NCBI RefSeq assembly: GCF_003063375.1
Contig: NZ_NERY01000001.1
Location: 1,426,001-1,490,000 of the forward strand
Source: Limnohabitans sp. MMS-10A-178
GTDB lineage: Bacteria > Pseudomonadota > Gammaproteobacteria > Burkholderiales > Burkholderiaceae_C
Reading direction: 5' to 3'
Length of the DNA: 64,000 nt
Positions 1 through 8,766 of this stretch are shown here, in pieces (the first letter of the stretch is position 1; each line of letters opens with the position of its first letter). The translations under genes were made by a program, and so were the position numbers. Below the pieces are notes generated by a model that saw nothing but the letters and a program-made list of their open reading frames with translations, did not search any database and was not told where the DNA came from.

Positions 1-251
1 AATTCACTCGGCTTCAAATTTTGCTTTACACCTTTGTGCTCATGGCCTCATGCCTAATGCCCTTTGCCTATGGCATGAGCTCTTGGCTCTACCTTGCAGC
101 GGCAGTGGTTTTAAGTGTCATGTTCATTGGCTATGCCTGGGCTTTGTGGCGCAATTACTCAGACGAGCTGGCGCGCAAAACCTTCAAGTTTTCGCTCATT
201 CATTTGAGCGTGTTGTTTGCGGCTTTGTTGATCGATCACTATTTGTTTTAA
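1..251 (+). CDS. ctaB: Protoheme IX farnesyltransferase, C-terminal part (cut by window edge)
   Basis: The reading frame is open from base 3 and ends at TAA 249-251, so only the last ~82 residues are present. They start with TRLQILLYT, which matches the C-terminal region of CyoE/CtaB prenyltransferases, and contain three hydrophobic membrane segments. The family farnesylates protoheme IX to heme O in the inner membrane for heme-copper oxidases. The downstream SCO1/SenC gene, 17 bases away, supports a cytochrome-oxidase assembly operon. The start lies outside the window. Confidence 0.85.
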   Translation, partial: FTRLQILLYTFVLMASCLMPFAYGMSSWLYLAAAVVLSVMFIGYAWALWRNYSDELARKTFKFSLIHLSVLFAALLIDHYLF

Positions 252-268
252 TTTACTCAAACTTTGTC

Positions 269-883
269 ATGCTTAAAAGTAAAAGTTTTTTTGCGCCATG
301 GTTGAGATGCTTGTCGGTCTTAACCCTTGTTGCCTCGTTGCTGGGTTTGGCTGCTTGCTCAGAGCCAAAGCCTGCATTCAAAGGCGTTGATATCACCGGT
401 GCCGATTACGCCAAAGAATTGAACTTGCCCGATCAAAATGGCCAGGTGCGCAAGCTGCAAGACTTTTCAGGTAAGTTGGTGGTGGTGTTCTTTGGCTATA
501 CCCAATGCCCTGATGTGTGTCCTACCACCATGCAAGAGTTGGCTGAAGTGAAGCGTTTGCTAGGGCCTGATGGCGACAAACTCATAGCCGTGTTTGTCAC
601 GGTTGACCCTGAACGCGACACCACCGAATTGTTAAAGGCTTATGTTGAGAATTTTGACGCCAGCTTTGTGGCCTTGAGACCAACGCAGGAGCAACTTCCT
701 GCCATAGCCAAAGAGTTCAAAATTTACTTCAAGCGGGTGGAAGGCAAAACTCCTACCAGCTACACCATGGACCATTCTGCGGGCAGCTACACCTTTGACA
801 CGCAAGGCAGAGTGCGCTTGTTCAACCGTTATGGCATGGGCGCACAGGCGCTGGCAGATGACTTCAAGTTGCTTTTGAAATAA
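269..883 (+). CDS. SCO1/SenC/PrrC copper chaperone lipoprotein
   Basis: A 204-residue thioredoxin-fold protein of the SCO1/SenC family, which delivers copper to the CuA site of cytochrome c oxidase. The ATG at 269 is chosen because it gives a classical lipoprotein signal ending in LAAC, with the lipobox Cys at residue 30; a longer frame from base 50 runs back through ctaB. The copper ligands are visible: the CPDVC motif (Cys80, Cys84) after FFGYTQ, and His169 in MDHSAG. It follows ctaB on the same strand, as is common in oxidase-assembly operons. The product should be anchored in the periplasm. Confidence 0.93.
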   Translation: MLKSKSFFAPWLRCLSVLTLVASLLGLAACSEPKPAFKGVDITGADYAKELNLPDQNGQVRKLQDFSGKLVVVFFGYTQCPDVCPTTMQELAEVKRLLGPDGDKLIAVFVTVDPERDTTELLKAYVENFDASFVALRPTQEQLPAIAKEFKIYFKRVEGKTPTSYTMDHSAGSYTFDTQGRVRLFNRYGMGAQALADDFKLLLK

Positions 884-889
884 GGCAAA

Positions 890-1834
890 TTAAGCCTCAG
901 CGTATTCCGTTAACGCCGCTTTCATTTTCTTCATGGCCGCCACTTCAATTTGGCGAATGCGCTCAGCGCTTACGCCAAACTCATCGGCCAAGTCGTGAAG
1001 GGTTAAGCCGCCCGAGCCATCGTCGTTCACTTTGAGCCAACGCTCTTCCACAATTCTGCGGCTGCGTTCGTCAAGCGAAGCCAATGCGGTGGCAATGCCA
1101 TCGCTGGCCATCATGTCGCGCTGGTGGGCTTCAATCATGGCGGTGGGTTCGTGGTGCGCATCGGCCAAATAAGCAATGGGGCCATAGGCTACTTCGCCAT
1201 CGTCTGAGGGCGAGGGGTCGAGCAGCACATCGCCGCCAGACATGCGCGTTTCCATTTCCATCACTTCTTCGCGTTTGACATGGAGGTCTTTGGCCATGCT
1301 GTCAATTTGAGAAGAGGTAAGGGTGTCGCGGTGCGTACCAGTGGCTTCATCGGCTTCGGCTTTGAGGCCTTGCTTCATAGAGCGCAAGTTGAAAAACAAT
1401 TTGCGCTGTGCCTTGGTGGTGGCCACTTTGACCATGCGCCAGTTCTTCAAGATGTACTCGTGAATTTCGGCCTTGATCCAGTGCATGGCGTAGCTCACCA
1501 AGCGCACACCTTGATCGGGGTCGTAGCGTTTGACGGCTTTCATCAAACCGATGTTGCCTTCTTGAATGAGGTCGGCGTGGGGCAGGCCATAGCCCAAGTA
1601 TTGGCGTGCTACAGAAACCACCACGCGCAGATGCGAGAGCACCAACTTACTGGCTGACTCAAGGTCATTTTCGTTTTTCAGTTTGCGTGCAAACTCTTGC
1701 TCTTGCTCTGGGGTGAGCATGGGCATGCGGTTGACCGCAGAAATGTAAGCATCGAGGTGACCCAACGAAGGCACGACGGCCCATGGGTTTTTCAGGGTGA
1801 CCGCAGTGTCTAGGGATCCAGCGAGGTTTGTCAT
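890..1834 (-). CDS. rpoH: RNA polymerase heat-shock sigma factor sigma-32 (RpoH)
   Basis: A 314-residue sigma-70-family factor. It shows region 2 (DLIQEGNIGLMKAVKRYD and the RLVSYAMHWIKAEI segment) and the diagnostic RpoH box QRKLFFNLR near residues 143-151. Region 4 carries the helix-turn-helix DLADEFGVSAERIRQIE. The start is placed at the second in-frame ATG (1834) because the Shine-Dalgarno AGGAG lies just upstream, inside the six codons that follow the first ATG at 1852. A perfect CIRCE operator sits 31 bases upstream, so HrcA repression is expected. It converges on the SCO gene with six bases between the stops. Confidence 0.96.
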   Translation of the reverse strand: MTNLAGSLDTAVTLKNPWAVVPSLGHLDAYISAVNRMPMLTPEQEQEFARKLKNENDLESASKLVLSHLRVVVSVARQYLGYGLPHADLIQEGNIGLMKAVKRYDPDQGVRLVSYAMHWIKAEIHEYILKNWRMVKVATTKAQRKLFFNLRSMKQGLKAEADEATGTHRDTLTSSQIDSMAKDLHVKREEVMEMETRMSGGDVLLDPSPSDDGEVAYGPIAYLADAHHEPTAMIEAHQRDMMASDGIATALASLDERSRRIVEERWLKVNDDGSGGLTLHDLADEFGVSAERIRQIEVAAMKKMKAALTEYAEA

Positions 1835-1865
1835 ACCAGAACTCCTTTCCATAATGGTAGGAATT

Positions 1866-1892
1866 TTAGCACTCTCTTATGGGGAGTGCTAA
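1866..1892. promoter_or_regulatory. CIRCE operator (HrcA binding site) upstream of rpoH
   Basis: TTAGCACTC (1866-1874), a nine-base spacer, then GAGTGCTAA (1884-1892): an exact match to the CIRCE consensus TTAGCACTC-N9-GAGTGCTAA bound by the HrcA repressor. It lies 31 bases before the rpoH ATG, the usual place for CIRCE in the leader or promoter. The DNA just upstream is very A/T-rich. HrcA itself is not in the window. Confidence 0.95.
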
Positions 1893-1912
1893 ATATATAA
1901 CTTATTGATTTT

Positions 1913-1928
1913 ATTGATATTTATCAAT
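1913..1928. repeat. Short perfect inverted repeat at the kinase 3' end / rpoH upstream region
   Basis: ATTGATA-TT-TATCAAT, 7-bp arms with a 2-base centre. It spans the kinase stop codon (1924-1926) and lies ~20 bases upstream of the CIRCE site as rpoH is read. It might be a second operator or part of the rpoH promoter, but A/T-rich repeats of this size can arise by chance. Confidence 0.4.
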
Positions 1929-2931
1929 AAACCGGACTGGAAATGAGGTCTTGTAGTGCGTCTTCTGGGATCAGTGCACCTCGGTATTGAATGACTCTTG
2001 AGGCGACGGCATTGCCAAACTCGGCTGCTCTTTGGGCGCTGGCGCCGCATAGGCGTCGGCTTAAATAGGCTGCCGCAAAGGCATCGCCCGCAGCGGTTGT
2101 GTCAATGACCTGTTGAACGCTGAGGGTGGGAATGCTCAGCCATTCCTTGGTTTTCTCTGGCCTCACCAAGGTATGTTCAGCCCCGCGTTTGATGACAAGC
2201 TCAGGGATGGTCAAACTTTTTGCATGGACCAAGGCTTCTTCTAAGGAGTTGCTTTCAAACACAGCTTGATGATCGTCCAAAGTGATCAAGGCGGTATGGC
2301 ACGTTGCAAAAGCTTGAAGATAAATCTCTTGTGCCAGTTTGCGATCAGGCCAGAGCTTGGGCCTAAAGTTGTTGTCAAACACGACTCGACAGCCATTGAG
2401 CTGAGCCTGCTTTAACAATGCAAACATTCGGGTGCGCGAAGCGGCATCCAAAATAGCCAGTGAAATACCACTAAAGTAAAGACAATCAAATCGATTCAAA
2501 TTTTTTTCAAGGGCCGTGACAGACGCTTGAAAGTACGCTCGGGCTGCACTGTTTTCTCGCCAAAAATGAAAAGTGCGTTCGCCGTTTGAATCGGTTTCAA
2601 TCAAATACATGCCTGGCAATCTGCCTTCAATGTATTCCACGGTGTTTAAGTTGAGACCTAGTTTTTCCCACTCATTGCGCAGTATTTGGCTGAGGTGATC
2701 TGTGCCCAGGCCGCTGGTGTAGCTCACTTCAATTTTGTCGGGTGATGAGCAACGCCGCAAATACACAGCTGTATTGAAGGTGTCGCCACCGTAAGAAAGA
2801 ACCGATGGCCCAAAGCCATTGGCTTGCACTTCCAACATGCATTCTCCAATGGCAACAAATTGAAGAGGCTTCAAGATGGATTTAGCTTTTGAAGCGTTGT
2901 GCAAGAGCTGTGGCGCTGTCACGCAAGACAT
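1924..2931 (-). CDS. PfkB-family sugar kinase, probably 2-keto-3-deoxygluconate kinase-like
   Basis: A ribokinase/PfkB-fold kinase of up to 335 residues. The N-terminal substrate region is FVAIGECMLEV and GGDTFNTAVYLRR. The C-terminal ATP and catalytic-base signature is DTTAAGDAFAAAYLS. The overall pattern resembles KdgK, which phosphorylates 2-keto-3-deoxygluconate. It lies 3' of the aldolase and gudD on the same strand, overlapping the aldolase by 50 bases if the ATG at 2931 is used. A TTG at 2874, directly before KPLQFVAIGE, would match the usual family start better and remove the overlap; neither has a clear Shine-Dalgarno. In this hexarate cluster it might instead phosphorylate glycerate or a related acid. 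Confidence 0.8.
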   Translation of the reverse strand: MSCVTAPQLLHNASKAKSILKPLQFVAIGECMLEVQANGFGPSVLSYGGDTFNTAVYLRRCSSPDKIEVSYTSGLGTDHLSQILRNEWEKLGLNLNTVEYIEGRLPGMYLIETDSNGERTFHFWRENSAARAYFQASVTALEKNLNRFDCLYFSGISLAILDAASRTRMFALLKQAQLNGCRVVFDNNFRPKLWPDRKLAQEIYLQAFATCHTALITLDDHQAVFESNSLEEALVHAKSLTIPELVIKRGAEHTLVRPEKTKEWLSIPTLSVQQVIDTTAAGDAFAAAYLSRRLCGASAQRAAEFGNAVASRVIQYRGALIPEDALQDLISSPVY

Positions 2932-3646
2932 TTTGATCTGCGCCTACAGCCACAAACAAACAGCCCTGTGCCACGCAATGTTGCGCCAATGCCTCATCGC
3001 CTGTGAGAATGCCAGGCGCTTTGCCGCAGGCTTTGATGCGGGCAATGGCATCGTCAATTGCTTTCAACACATCGGGGTGCTTGGGGTTGGCCAAGTGACC
3101 CAGAGCCGCAGACAAATCGCCTGGGCCAATGAACACACCATCAACGCCATCGACATTGGCAATGGCTTCTAAATTATCCAAGCCTTGTAGCGTTTCCACT
3201 TGAAGCAATAAGCACAACTCTTCGGCATTGTGGTGCGCGTAGTCTTTGATGCGACCGTAATTGCTGGCTCTGGGAGCGCCCGCATAGCCGCGAACGCCAT
3301 GCGGTGGATAGCGGGTGTAGGCCACTGCGTTGCGGGCTTCTTCTGCGGTTTGAATGTAGGGCACCAACAAGTTTTGTACACCAATATCGAGCAATCGTTT
3401 GAAAGTTACCATGTCATTCCAAGGGGGGCGCACGATGGGGGTGGCGGTTCCGCCTTTCATGGCTTGAAGTTGAGCCAAGATTTCACTCAAGTCGTTGGGG
3501 GAATGCTCCATGTCAAGCAGCAGCCAGTCGTAGCCGCAGTCTGCCAATATTTCGATGCTGATGGGGCTGCACAAATGTGACCAGAGGCCAATTTGTTTTT
3601 GTCCACTGAGAATGGCTTGTTTGAATTTATTGTGAATGGCTTGCAT
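2882..3646 (-). CDS. HpcH/HpaI-family aldolase, likely 5-keto-4-deoxy-D-glucarate aldolase (GarL-like)
   Basis: A 254-residue class II (divalent-metal) aldolase of the HpcH/HpaI family. Active-site residues are visible: His48 in DMEHSPND, Arg73 in PIVRPPWND, Glu151 in LLQVET and Asp177 in FIGPGDLSAALG. Beside glucarate and galactarate dehydratases, the expected reaction is cleavage of 5-keto-4-deoxyglucarate to pyruvate and tartronate semialdehyde. It is 36 bases downstream of gudD and overlaps the kinase gene. Other family members cleave 4-hydroxy-2-ketoheptanedioate or 2-keto-3-deoxy-rhamnonate, so the substrate rests on context. Confidence 0.88.
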   Translation of the reverse strand: MQAIHNKFKQAILSGQKQIGLWSHLCSPISIEILADCGYDWLLLDMEHSPNDLSEILAQLQAMKGGTATPIVRPPWNDMVTFKRLLDIGVQNLLVPYIQTAEEARNAVAYTRYPPHGVRGYAGAPRASNYGRIKDYAHHNAEELCLLLQVETLQGLDNLEAIANVDGVDGVFIGPGDLSAALGHLANPKHPDVLKAIDDAIARIKACGKAPGILTGDEALAQHCVAQGCLFVAVGADQNVLRDSATALAQRFKS

Positions 3647-3682
3647 GGTGGGCGATGTCTAAAAATTGAAGTTAACTTGAAA

Positions 3683-5020
3683 TTATCGAACCATGGCGGG
3701 CATCTTCGGATTGAAGGTCCAGCCAGGAATGAGATATTGCATGGCCATGGCATCGTTGCGCGCACCCAAGCCGTGCTGCAAATAAAGCTGGTGTGCGGCT
3801 TCGACGGCCTGCATGTTCAGCTTGACGCCCAAGCCAGGGGCCGTGGGGACATCGATCATGCCGCCCTTGATTTGCAATGGTTCTTGAGTGAGGTATTGGC
3901 CGTCTTGCCAAATCCAATGAGTGTCAATGGCGGTTACTTTTCCGGGTGCTGCCGCCGCGCAGTGTGTGAACATGGCCAAAGACACATCAAAGTGGTTGTT
4001 GGAATGTGAGCCCCATGTGAGGTCGTACATTTGGCACAACTGTGCAACACGCACCGAGCCTTGAAGCGTCCAGAAGTGTGGGTCGGCCAGCGGAATGTCA
4101 ACAGCTTGAAGTTGAATGCTGTGGGCCATTTCGCGCCAGTCGGTAGCCACCATGTTGGTGGCGGTGGGCAAGCCAGTGGCGCGCTTGAATTCGGCCATGA
4201 CCTCACGCCCAGAGAATACGCCTTCTGCACCACATGGATCTTCGGCGTAGGCCATGGTGTTGCGATGATCGCGCAGCAATCGAATGGCGTCCTTCAGCAG
4301 CCAGCCGCCATTGGGGTCTAGCGTGATGCGTGCTTCAGGAAAGGTTTCATGCAAGGCCACAATGGCTTCAACTTCTTCCTCTGCGCGAATAGCGCCGCCT
4401 TTGAGCTTGAAGTCTTGAAAGCCATAGCGGTCTTGCGCAGCTTTCGCCAAACGCACAATGGCCTCAGGCGTGAGGGCCGCCTCGTGGCGCAGGCGTTGCC
4501 AATCGTTGTTGGCTTCAGGCTCTGAGTGGTAAGGCAGATCGGTTTGAAGTCGATCGGCAATGTAGAACAAATAACCCAAGACTTGAACTTGTGAGCGTTG
4601 TTGTCCTTCACCTAACAAGGCGGCCACTGGCACCCCCAAATGTTGACCCAACAAATCGAGCAGGGCACTTTCGATGGCGGTGATGGCATGAATGGCTATG
4701 CGCAAATCAAAGGTTTGATTGCCGCGACCGCCTGCATCGCGATCGGCAAATTTTTGTTGCAGGCTGTTGAGCAAGTTCTTGGCGTTGCCAATGCTTTGAC
4801 CTTCTACCCAAGCTCTTGAGTCTTCTAGTGTTTGGCGAATTTTTTCACCTCCCGGCACTTCGCCAATGCCAGTGTTGCCGCTGGAGTCGGTCAAGATCAG
4901 GATGTTGCGGGTGAAGTAGGGGCCGTGCGCACCGCTTAAGTTGAGCAACATGCTGTCGCGGCCAGCAACGGGAATGACTTGCAGTTTGACAATGCTAGGG
5001 GTGTGGCGGTCGGCATTCAT
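3683..5020 (-). CDS. gudD: Glucarate dehydratase
   Basis: A 445-residue enolase-superfamily enzyme that dehydrates D-glucarate (and L-idarate) to 5-keto-4-deoxy-D-glucarate. The catalytic set is complete and falls where E. coli GudD has it: the KLK motif with Lys205/Lys207, metal ligands Asp235 (LDPNGG), Glu260 (AEDPCG) and Asn289 (ATNM), and the His339 base in [10 protein letters not shown]. The ATG at 5020 faces garD across a short divergent promoter region. It is the first gene of the leftward gudD-aldolase-kinase unit. Confidence 0.96.
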   Translation of the reverse strand: MNADRHTPSIVKLQVIPVAGRDSMLLNLSGAHGPYFTRNILILTDSSGNTGIGEVPGGEKIRQTLEDSRAWVEGQSIGNAKNLLNSLQQKFADRDAGGRGNQTFDLRIAIHAITAIESALLDLLGQHLGVPVAALLGEGQQRSQVQVLGYLFYIADRLQTDLPYHSEPEANNDWQRLRHEAALTPEAIVRLAKAAQDRYGFQDFKLKGGAIRAEEEVEAIVALHETFPEARITLDPNGGWLLKDAIRLLRDHRNTMAYAEDPCGAEGVFSGREVMAEFKRATGLPTATNMVATDWREMAHSIQLQAVDIPLADPHFWTLQGSVRVAQLCQMYDLTWGSHSNNHFDVSLAMFTHCAAAAPGKVTAIDTHWIWQDGQYLTQEPLQIKGGMIDVPTAPGLGVKLNMQAVEAAHQLYLQHGLGARNDAMAMQYLIPGWTFNPKMPAMVR

Positions 5021-5080
5021 AGGGTTTGTTAGGGTTTGCTTGTGTCATTCTATGGCGGGTGTGAAGCTATCATTGCTCTC

Positions 5081-6658
5081 GTGAACCCTGAAATTCATCC
5101 AAGCATTGTGATGCACCCTGCTGACAATGTGGCCATCGTGGTCGCAGCAGGTGGCTTGAAGCCGGGCGATCGTGTTCGAAGGGGAATGAGTTCTGACGCA
5201 CTGGTCCTACTGAATGCGGTGCCTCAAGGACACAAAGTGGCCTTGATTGATATTGCTGCAGGTCAAGCGGTTCTGAGATACAACGTGAGTGTGGGCGTTG
5301 CCAAAGACAATATCCCTGCAGGCAGTTGGGTGCATGAACGTCTGCTTGAGATGCCTGCAGCGCGCGACTTTCAAAATTTACCCATGGCCACTGCGCCAAA
5401 GCCATCGATTGAACCCTTAACAGGATTTACTTTTGAGGGCTATCGCAATGCCGATGGCTCAGTGGGCACTCGCAACATCTTGGCGGTCACTACCACTGTG
5501 CAATGCGTTGCAGGTGTGGTGTCCTTGGCAGTACAAAAAATCAAAGAAGAGTTGTTACCGCTTTATCCCAACGTGGACGACGTGGTAGGCATAGAACACA
5601 CCTATGGTTGTGGTGTGGCCATTGATGCGCCCGATGCCGTCATTCCCATTCGCACCCTGCGCAACATCAGCCTCAATCCTAACTTTGGCAACGAAGTGTT
5701 TGTGATCAGTCTCGGTTGTGAAAAATTACCGCCTCAACGTTTGTTGCCGCCTGGTAGTTTTCCATTGGTAGACGAGCGGACAAATGCTGATGGACCCGAC
5801 ACCATTTGTTTGCAAGACGATCAGCACGTTGGCTTCATGTCCATGTTGCAACATATCGTCGATGGCGCCAAGCCACATTTGGCGCGCTTGAATGCCAGAC
5901 GACGCGAAACCTTGCCCGCCAGTGAATTGGTGGTCGGTGTGCAGTGCGGCGGTAGCGATGCGTTCTCTGGCGTCACTGCCAATCCCATTGTGGGTTATGC
6001 CGCCGATTTGCTGGTCCGTGCTGGCGCCACCATCATGTTCAGTGAAAACACAGAAGTGCGCGATGCCGTTGAGCAGCTCACGCATCGCGCTGCCACCCCT
6101 GAAGTGGCACACAGCATCGTGCGTGAACTCGACTGGTACGACCGCTACTTAGAACGTGGCAAAGTCGATCGAAGCGCCAACACCACGCCAGGCAACAAGG
6201 CGGGCGGCTTGTCCAACATTGTTGAAAAAGCCATGGGCTCTATTGTGAAGAGCGGCTCCATGCCCATCCAACATGTTTTGGCGCCGGGTGAAAAGCTCAA
6301 GTCAACTCAAAAGGGTTTGGTATTTGCGGCTACACCGGCCAGCGATTTCATTTGTGGCACTTTGCAATTGGCCGCTGGCATGAACTTGCATGTGTTCACC
6401 ACCGGACGCGGCACGCCTTATGGCTTGCAAGCTTGCCCTGTGGTGAAAGTGGCCACAAGAACAGATTTGGCCCGGCGATGGCATGATTTGATGGATCTGA
6501 ATGCGGGCCGAGTTGCCGATGGCGAAATTTCGATTGAAGAAGGCGGCTGGGAATTGTTCAAGCTGCTGTTGGATGTCGCCAGTGGCCGCCAAACTTGGGC
6601 TGAGCATTGGAAACTGCACAACGCCATGGTCTTATTCAACCCCGCACCCATCACTTGA
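5081..6658 (+). CDS. garD: Galactarate dehydratase (UxaA/GarD family)
   Basis: About 525 residues with an N-terminal SAF-type domain (DNVAIVV through GSWVHERL) and a UxaA/GarD catalytic domain containing [17 protein letters not shown] and [12 protein letters not shown]. It dehydrates galactarate to 5-keto-4-deoxyglucarate, feeding the same aldolase as GudD. I place the start at GTG 5081 because homology begins there. An upstream TTG (5036) would intrude into the gudD promoter, and ATG 5111 would remove the first residues of the SAF domain. Related altronate dehydratases share this fold, but the genomic partners favour galactarate. A Bug receptor follows after 21 bases. Confidence 0.9.
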   Translation: MNPEIHPSIVMHPADNVAIVVAAGGLKPGDRVRRGMSSDALVLLNAVPQGHKVALIDIAAGQAVLRYNVSVGVAKDNIPAGSWVHERLLEMPAARDFQNLPMATAPKPSIEPLTGFTFEGYRNADGSVGTRNILAVTTTVQCVAGVVSLAVQKIKEELLPLYPNVDDVVGIEHTYGCGVAIDAPDAVIPIRTLRNISLNPNFGNEVFVISLGCEKLPPQRLLPPGSFPLVDERTNADGPDTICLQDDQHVGFMSMLQHIVDGAKPHLARLNARRRETLPASELVVGVQCGGSDAFSGVTANPIVGYAADLLVRAGATIMFSENTEVRDAVEQLTHRAATPEVAHSIVRELDWYDRYLERGKVDRSANTTPGNKAGGLSNIVEKAMGSIVKSGSMPIQHVLAPGEKLKSTQKGLVFAATPASDFICGTLQLAAGMNLHVFTTGRGTPYGLQACPVVKVATRTDLARRWHDLMDLNAGRVADGEISIEEGGWELFKLLLDVASGRQTWAEHWKLHNAMVLFNPAPIT

Positions 6659-6679
6659 AACTTAAAAAAGGAGACTCTC

Positions 6680-7672
6680 ATGACCCAACGTCGTCAATTT
6701 TTACAAACCTCTGTTGCACTGGCTTCAGGCTTGCTCACTACAACTGCGTTCAGCCAGGCTGCGTGGCCTTCAAAGCCCATCAATTATTTGGTCGCATTTC
6801 CAGCAGGTGGCACCACCGATATCTTGGCGCGCTTGGTATCCCAAAAGTTGGGTGCTGCTTTGGGCACCACCTTGGTCATTGAAAACAAGGGCGGAGCGGG
6901 CGGTAGCGTAGGTTCAGAAATTGCAGCGCGTGCCCCCGCCGATGGCCATCACCTACTGGGCGGCACCATCAGCTCGCATGCCATCAACATCAGCCTGTAT
7001 CCCAAGCTGGCTTATGACCCCATCAAATCTTTCACACCGGTGTATTTGTATGGCACCAACCCTGTGGTCTTGGTGGTCGCAGCCAACAGTCCCTACAAAA
7101 CGCTGCGCGATTTGATGACCGCAGCCAAAGCCAATCCTGGAAAGTTGTCGGGTGCTTCTGCAGGCAACGGCACATCACAACATTTGGCTCAAGAACTATT
7201 GGCTTTCAGAGGTGATGTGAAGTTCACCCATGTGCCTTACAAGGGCAGTGCACCGGCCATTCAAGATGTGATGAGCGGACAAGTCGATTTCATGTTCGAC
7301 ACCACGGTGGTGGCGGGCGCCCACATTCAAAGTGGCAAGTTGCGCGCACTGGCAGTTACTTCGGCCAGACGCTTGACGGACGCCTTCACTGATGTGCCTA
7401 CAGTGGCCGAATCTGGCTGGCCAGGTACCCAAGGTTTTGAAGTGGTGTCATGGCAGGCCTTGTTTGCGCCCGCTGGAACGCCCAAAGCCATTGTCGATAA
7501 ATTGCATGCTGAAATTCTCAAGATCATCCAAACACCCGAAATGCAAGATCGCATCAAGGGCCTAGGTATGCAACCTTCTGTCATGACGCCAGAGCAGGTA
7601 TTGAGCTTTCAAAAAGCAGAAATTGACAAATGGGCGCAAGTCATTAAAGCGGCCAACATCAAGCTCGAATAA
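6680..7672 (+). CDS. Bug-family (TctC) periplasmic solute receptor
   Basis: A 330-residue tripartite tricarboxylate transporter receptor. It has a signal peptide (MTQRRQFLQTSVALASG, cleavage near AFSQA), the opening WPSKPINYLVAFPAGGTTD, and the Bug motifs IENKGGAGG and HVPYKGSAPA. A strong GGAG Shine-Dalgarno precedes the ATG. It is 21 bases after garD and closed by a terminator, so glucarate or galactarate is the likely ligand. No TctA or TctB partner is adjacent, as with most orphan Bug genes of Burkholderiales; it may use the tctBA pair near 31 kb or act as a sensor. Confidence 0.9.
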   Translation: MTQRRQFLQTSVALASGLLTTTAFSQAAWPSKPINYLVAFPAGGTTDILARLVSQKLGAALGTTLVIENKGGAGGSVGSEIAARAPADGHHLLGGTISSHAINISLYPKLAYDPIKSFTPVYLYGTNPVVLVVAANSPYKTLRDLMTAAKANPGKLSGASAGNGTSQHLAQELLAFRGDVKFTHVPYKGSAPAIQDVMSGQVDFMFDTTVVAGAHIQSGKLRALAVTSARRLTDAFTDVPTVAESGWPGTQGFEVVSWQALFAPAGTPKAIVDKLHAEILKIIQTPEMQDRIKGLGMQPSVMTPEQVLSFQKAEIDKWAQVIKAANIKLE

Positions 7673-7710
7673 GGATGACTTTGAGTGGCGCTGTACCTTT
7701 AGCCATGAAC

Positions 7711-7745
7711 CCAGATCAATTTGCGCATTAGATTGATCTGGTTTT
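7711..7745 (+). terminator. Rho-independent terminator after the garD-Bug operon
   Basis: A perfect 10-bp stem (CCAGATCAAT at 7711-7720 paired with ATTGATCTGG at 7732-7741) with an 11-base loop, followed by TTTT. The T run is only on the + strand side, so it serves the garD-Bug unit. Confidence 0.85.
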
Positions 7746-7755
7746 CAATGCCCCA

Positions 7756-8580
7756 TCAGCTGCCTCGGCCCACCAAGCTGTAAGCGCTGGTATTGTTTTG
7801 CAGCCATTGCTCTGACAGCAAAGCGCTTTGCTGTGCAGGGTGGAAGTCAGCCTTTTTGTAGGCCTTCCAGTGACCAAAGTTACTTCTCAACAAACCATTC
7901 TTGCTGAGTAAGAGCTGGTAGCCGCTTTTCCAGGTGCTGGGTTTGAACAGGCTGCCATCGCGCCACAGGTTGTGCATGGTTTGCAGCATGACGTCGGTGA
8001 GGAAGGTGTAAGTCACATAATGAAAAATGCGTATACGCCATTTTTCATTGCCGCCCAAGGCTTTGTAAACGTCAAAGGCTGTGCAGCGGTGCTCAGCTTC
8101 TTCAGCAGCGTGCCATTGCCACATGGTTCTGAGGCGTGGCTCTGTGCCTTCAAAAATTTCGGAATGGTTTAAGAGCCAGTCGGCAAAGATGTCGGTGAAG
8201 TGTTCGGTGGCTGCAGTGGCGGCCAATTGTTGACGTACGTTTTGATTTGCGTTGGCTTTGATGCGTTTGGCAGAGCGCTCCGCAATGATATTTTTAAAGC
8301 CTTGAAGCTCAATGTGGCCATTGAACAAAGCATGAATGCGGCGGTGCGTGGCCTCTTGGCCAATGAAGCCTTGAACTTCAGCGGCAAACTTCTCGCGCAT
8401 GGCGGGGTCCATTTGTTTGGCACCTTCGCGCACGGAGTCGATGAAAAACTGCTCGCCAACAGGGAAGCTCATAGAGAGCGCATTGAAGAAGGCTGACTTG
8501 AATGCATCACCACCACACCAGCGCTGTTCAAAGGGCGTTGTGAGGTCAACCAATAATTTTCTAACTGCAAGTTCGGACAT
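7756..8580 (-). CDS. PF10118-family putative metal-dependent hydrolase (ferritin-like)
   Basis: A 274-residue protein of the COG3687/PF10118 family, annotated elsewhere as predicted metal-dependent hydrolase. It is helical and rich in Glu/His pairs that could hold a di-metal centre: GQEATHRRIH, ATEHFTDIFADW and WHAAEEAEHRCTAFD. The biochemical role of the family is not settled. It is transcribed away from the first sulfatase; the 186-base divergent region holds a perfect palindrome (8650-8665). It may act on the products of the neighbouring sulfatases or dehalogenase, but that is inference. Confidence 0.8.
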   Translation of the reverse strand: MSELAVRKLLVDLTTPFEQRWCGGDAFKSAFFNALSMSFPVGEQFFIDSVREGAKQMDPAMREKFAAEVQGFIGQEATHRRIHALFNGHIELQGFKNIIAERSAKRIKANANQNVRQQLAATAATEHFTDIFADWLLNHSEIFEGTEPRLRTMWQWHAAEEAEHRCTAFDVYKALGGNEKWRIRIFHYVTYTFLTDVMLQTMHNLWRDGSLFKPSTWKSGYQLLLSKNGLLRSNFGHWKAYKKADFHPAQQSALLSEQWLQNNTSAYSLVGRGS

Positions 8581-8649
8581 GAGGCTCTTTCAGGGGGAAC
8601 CGAGGGTTTTGGAGGGCTTCTCGGTGATGGCTTATTTTGCTATATTTTC

Positions 8650-8665
8650 CATACATTCATGTATG
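8650..8665. promoter_or_regulatory. Candidate operator palindrome in the divergent promoter (TACA-N4-TGTA core)
   Basis: CATACAT-TC-ATGTATG is a perfect inverted repeat with 7-bp arms lying between the PF10118 gene and sulfatase 1. Its core TACA-TTCA-TGTA (8652-8663) has the same arrangement as the palindrome at 18855-18866 beside the TetR gene. A TTGACA hexamer starts at 8671 just downstream, without a well-spaced -10. Confidence 0.5.
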
Positions 8666-8766
8666 TTTCTTTGACAGCCTTGTTTTAAAAGGGTTTTTTA
8701 TGATCTGGGGCAACAAGTTCAAAGCATTAACATGCCAATTATCAAAACCATAAGCTTGTACTGTTG

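Noticed and set aside
1913..1928. Terminator for the kinase operon
   Set aside because: The stem is short and A/T-only apart from one G-C pair per arm, and no T run follows on the kinase strand.
5021..5080. Regulatory operator between gudD and garD
   Set aside because: Only a duplicated AGGGTTTG is visible, with no palindrome, so no specific site is claimed.
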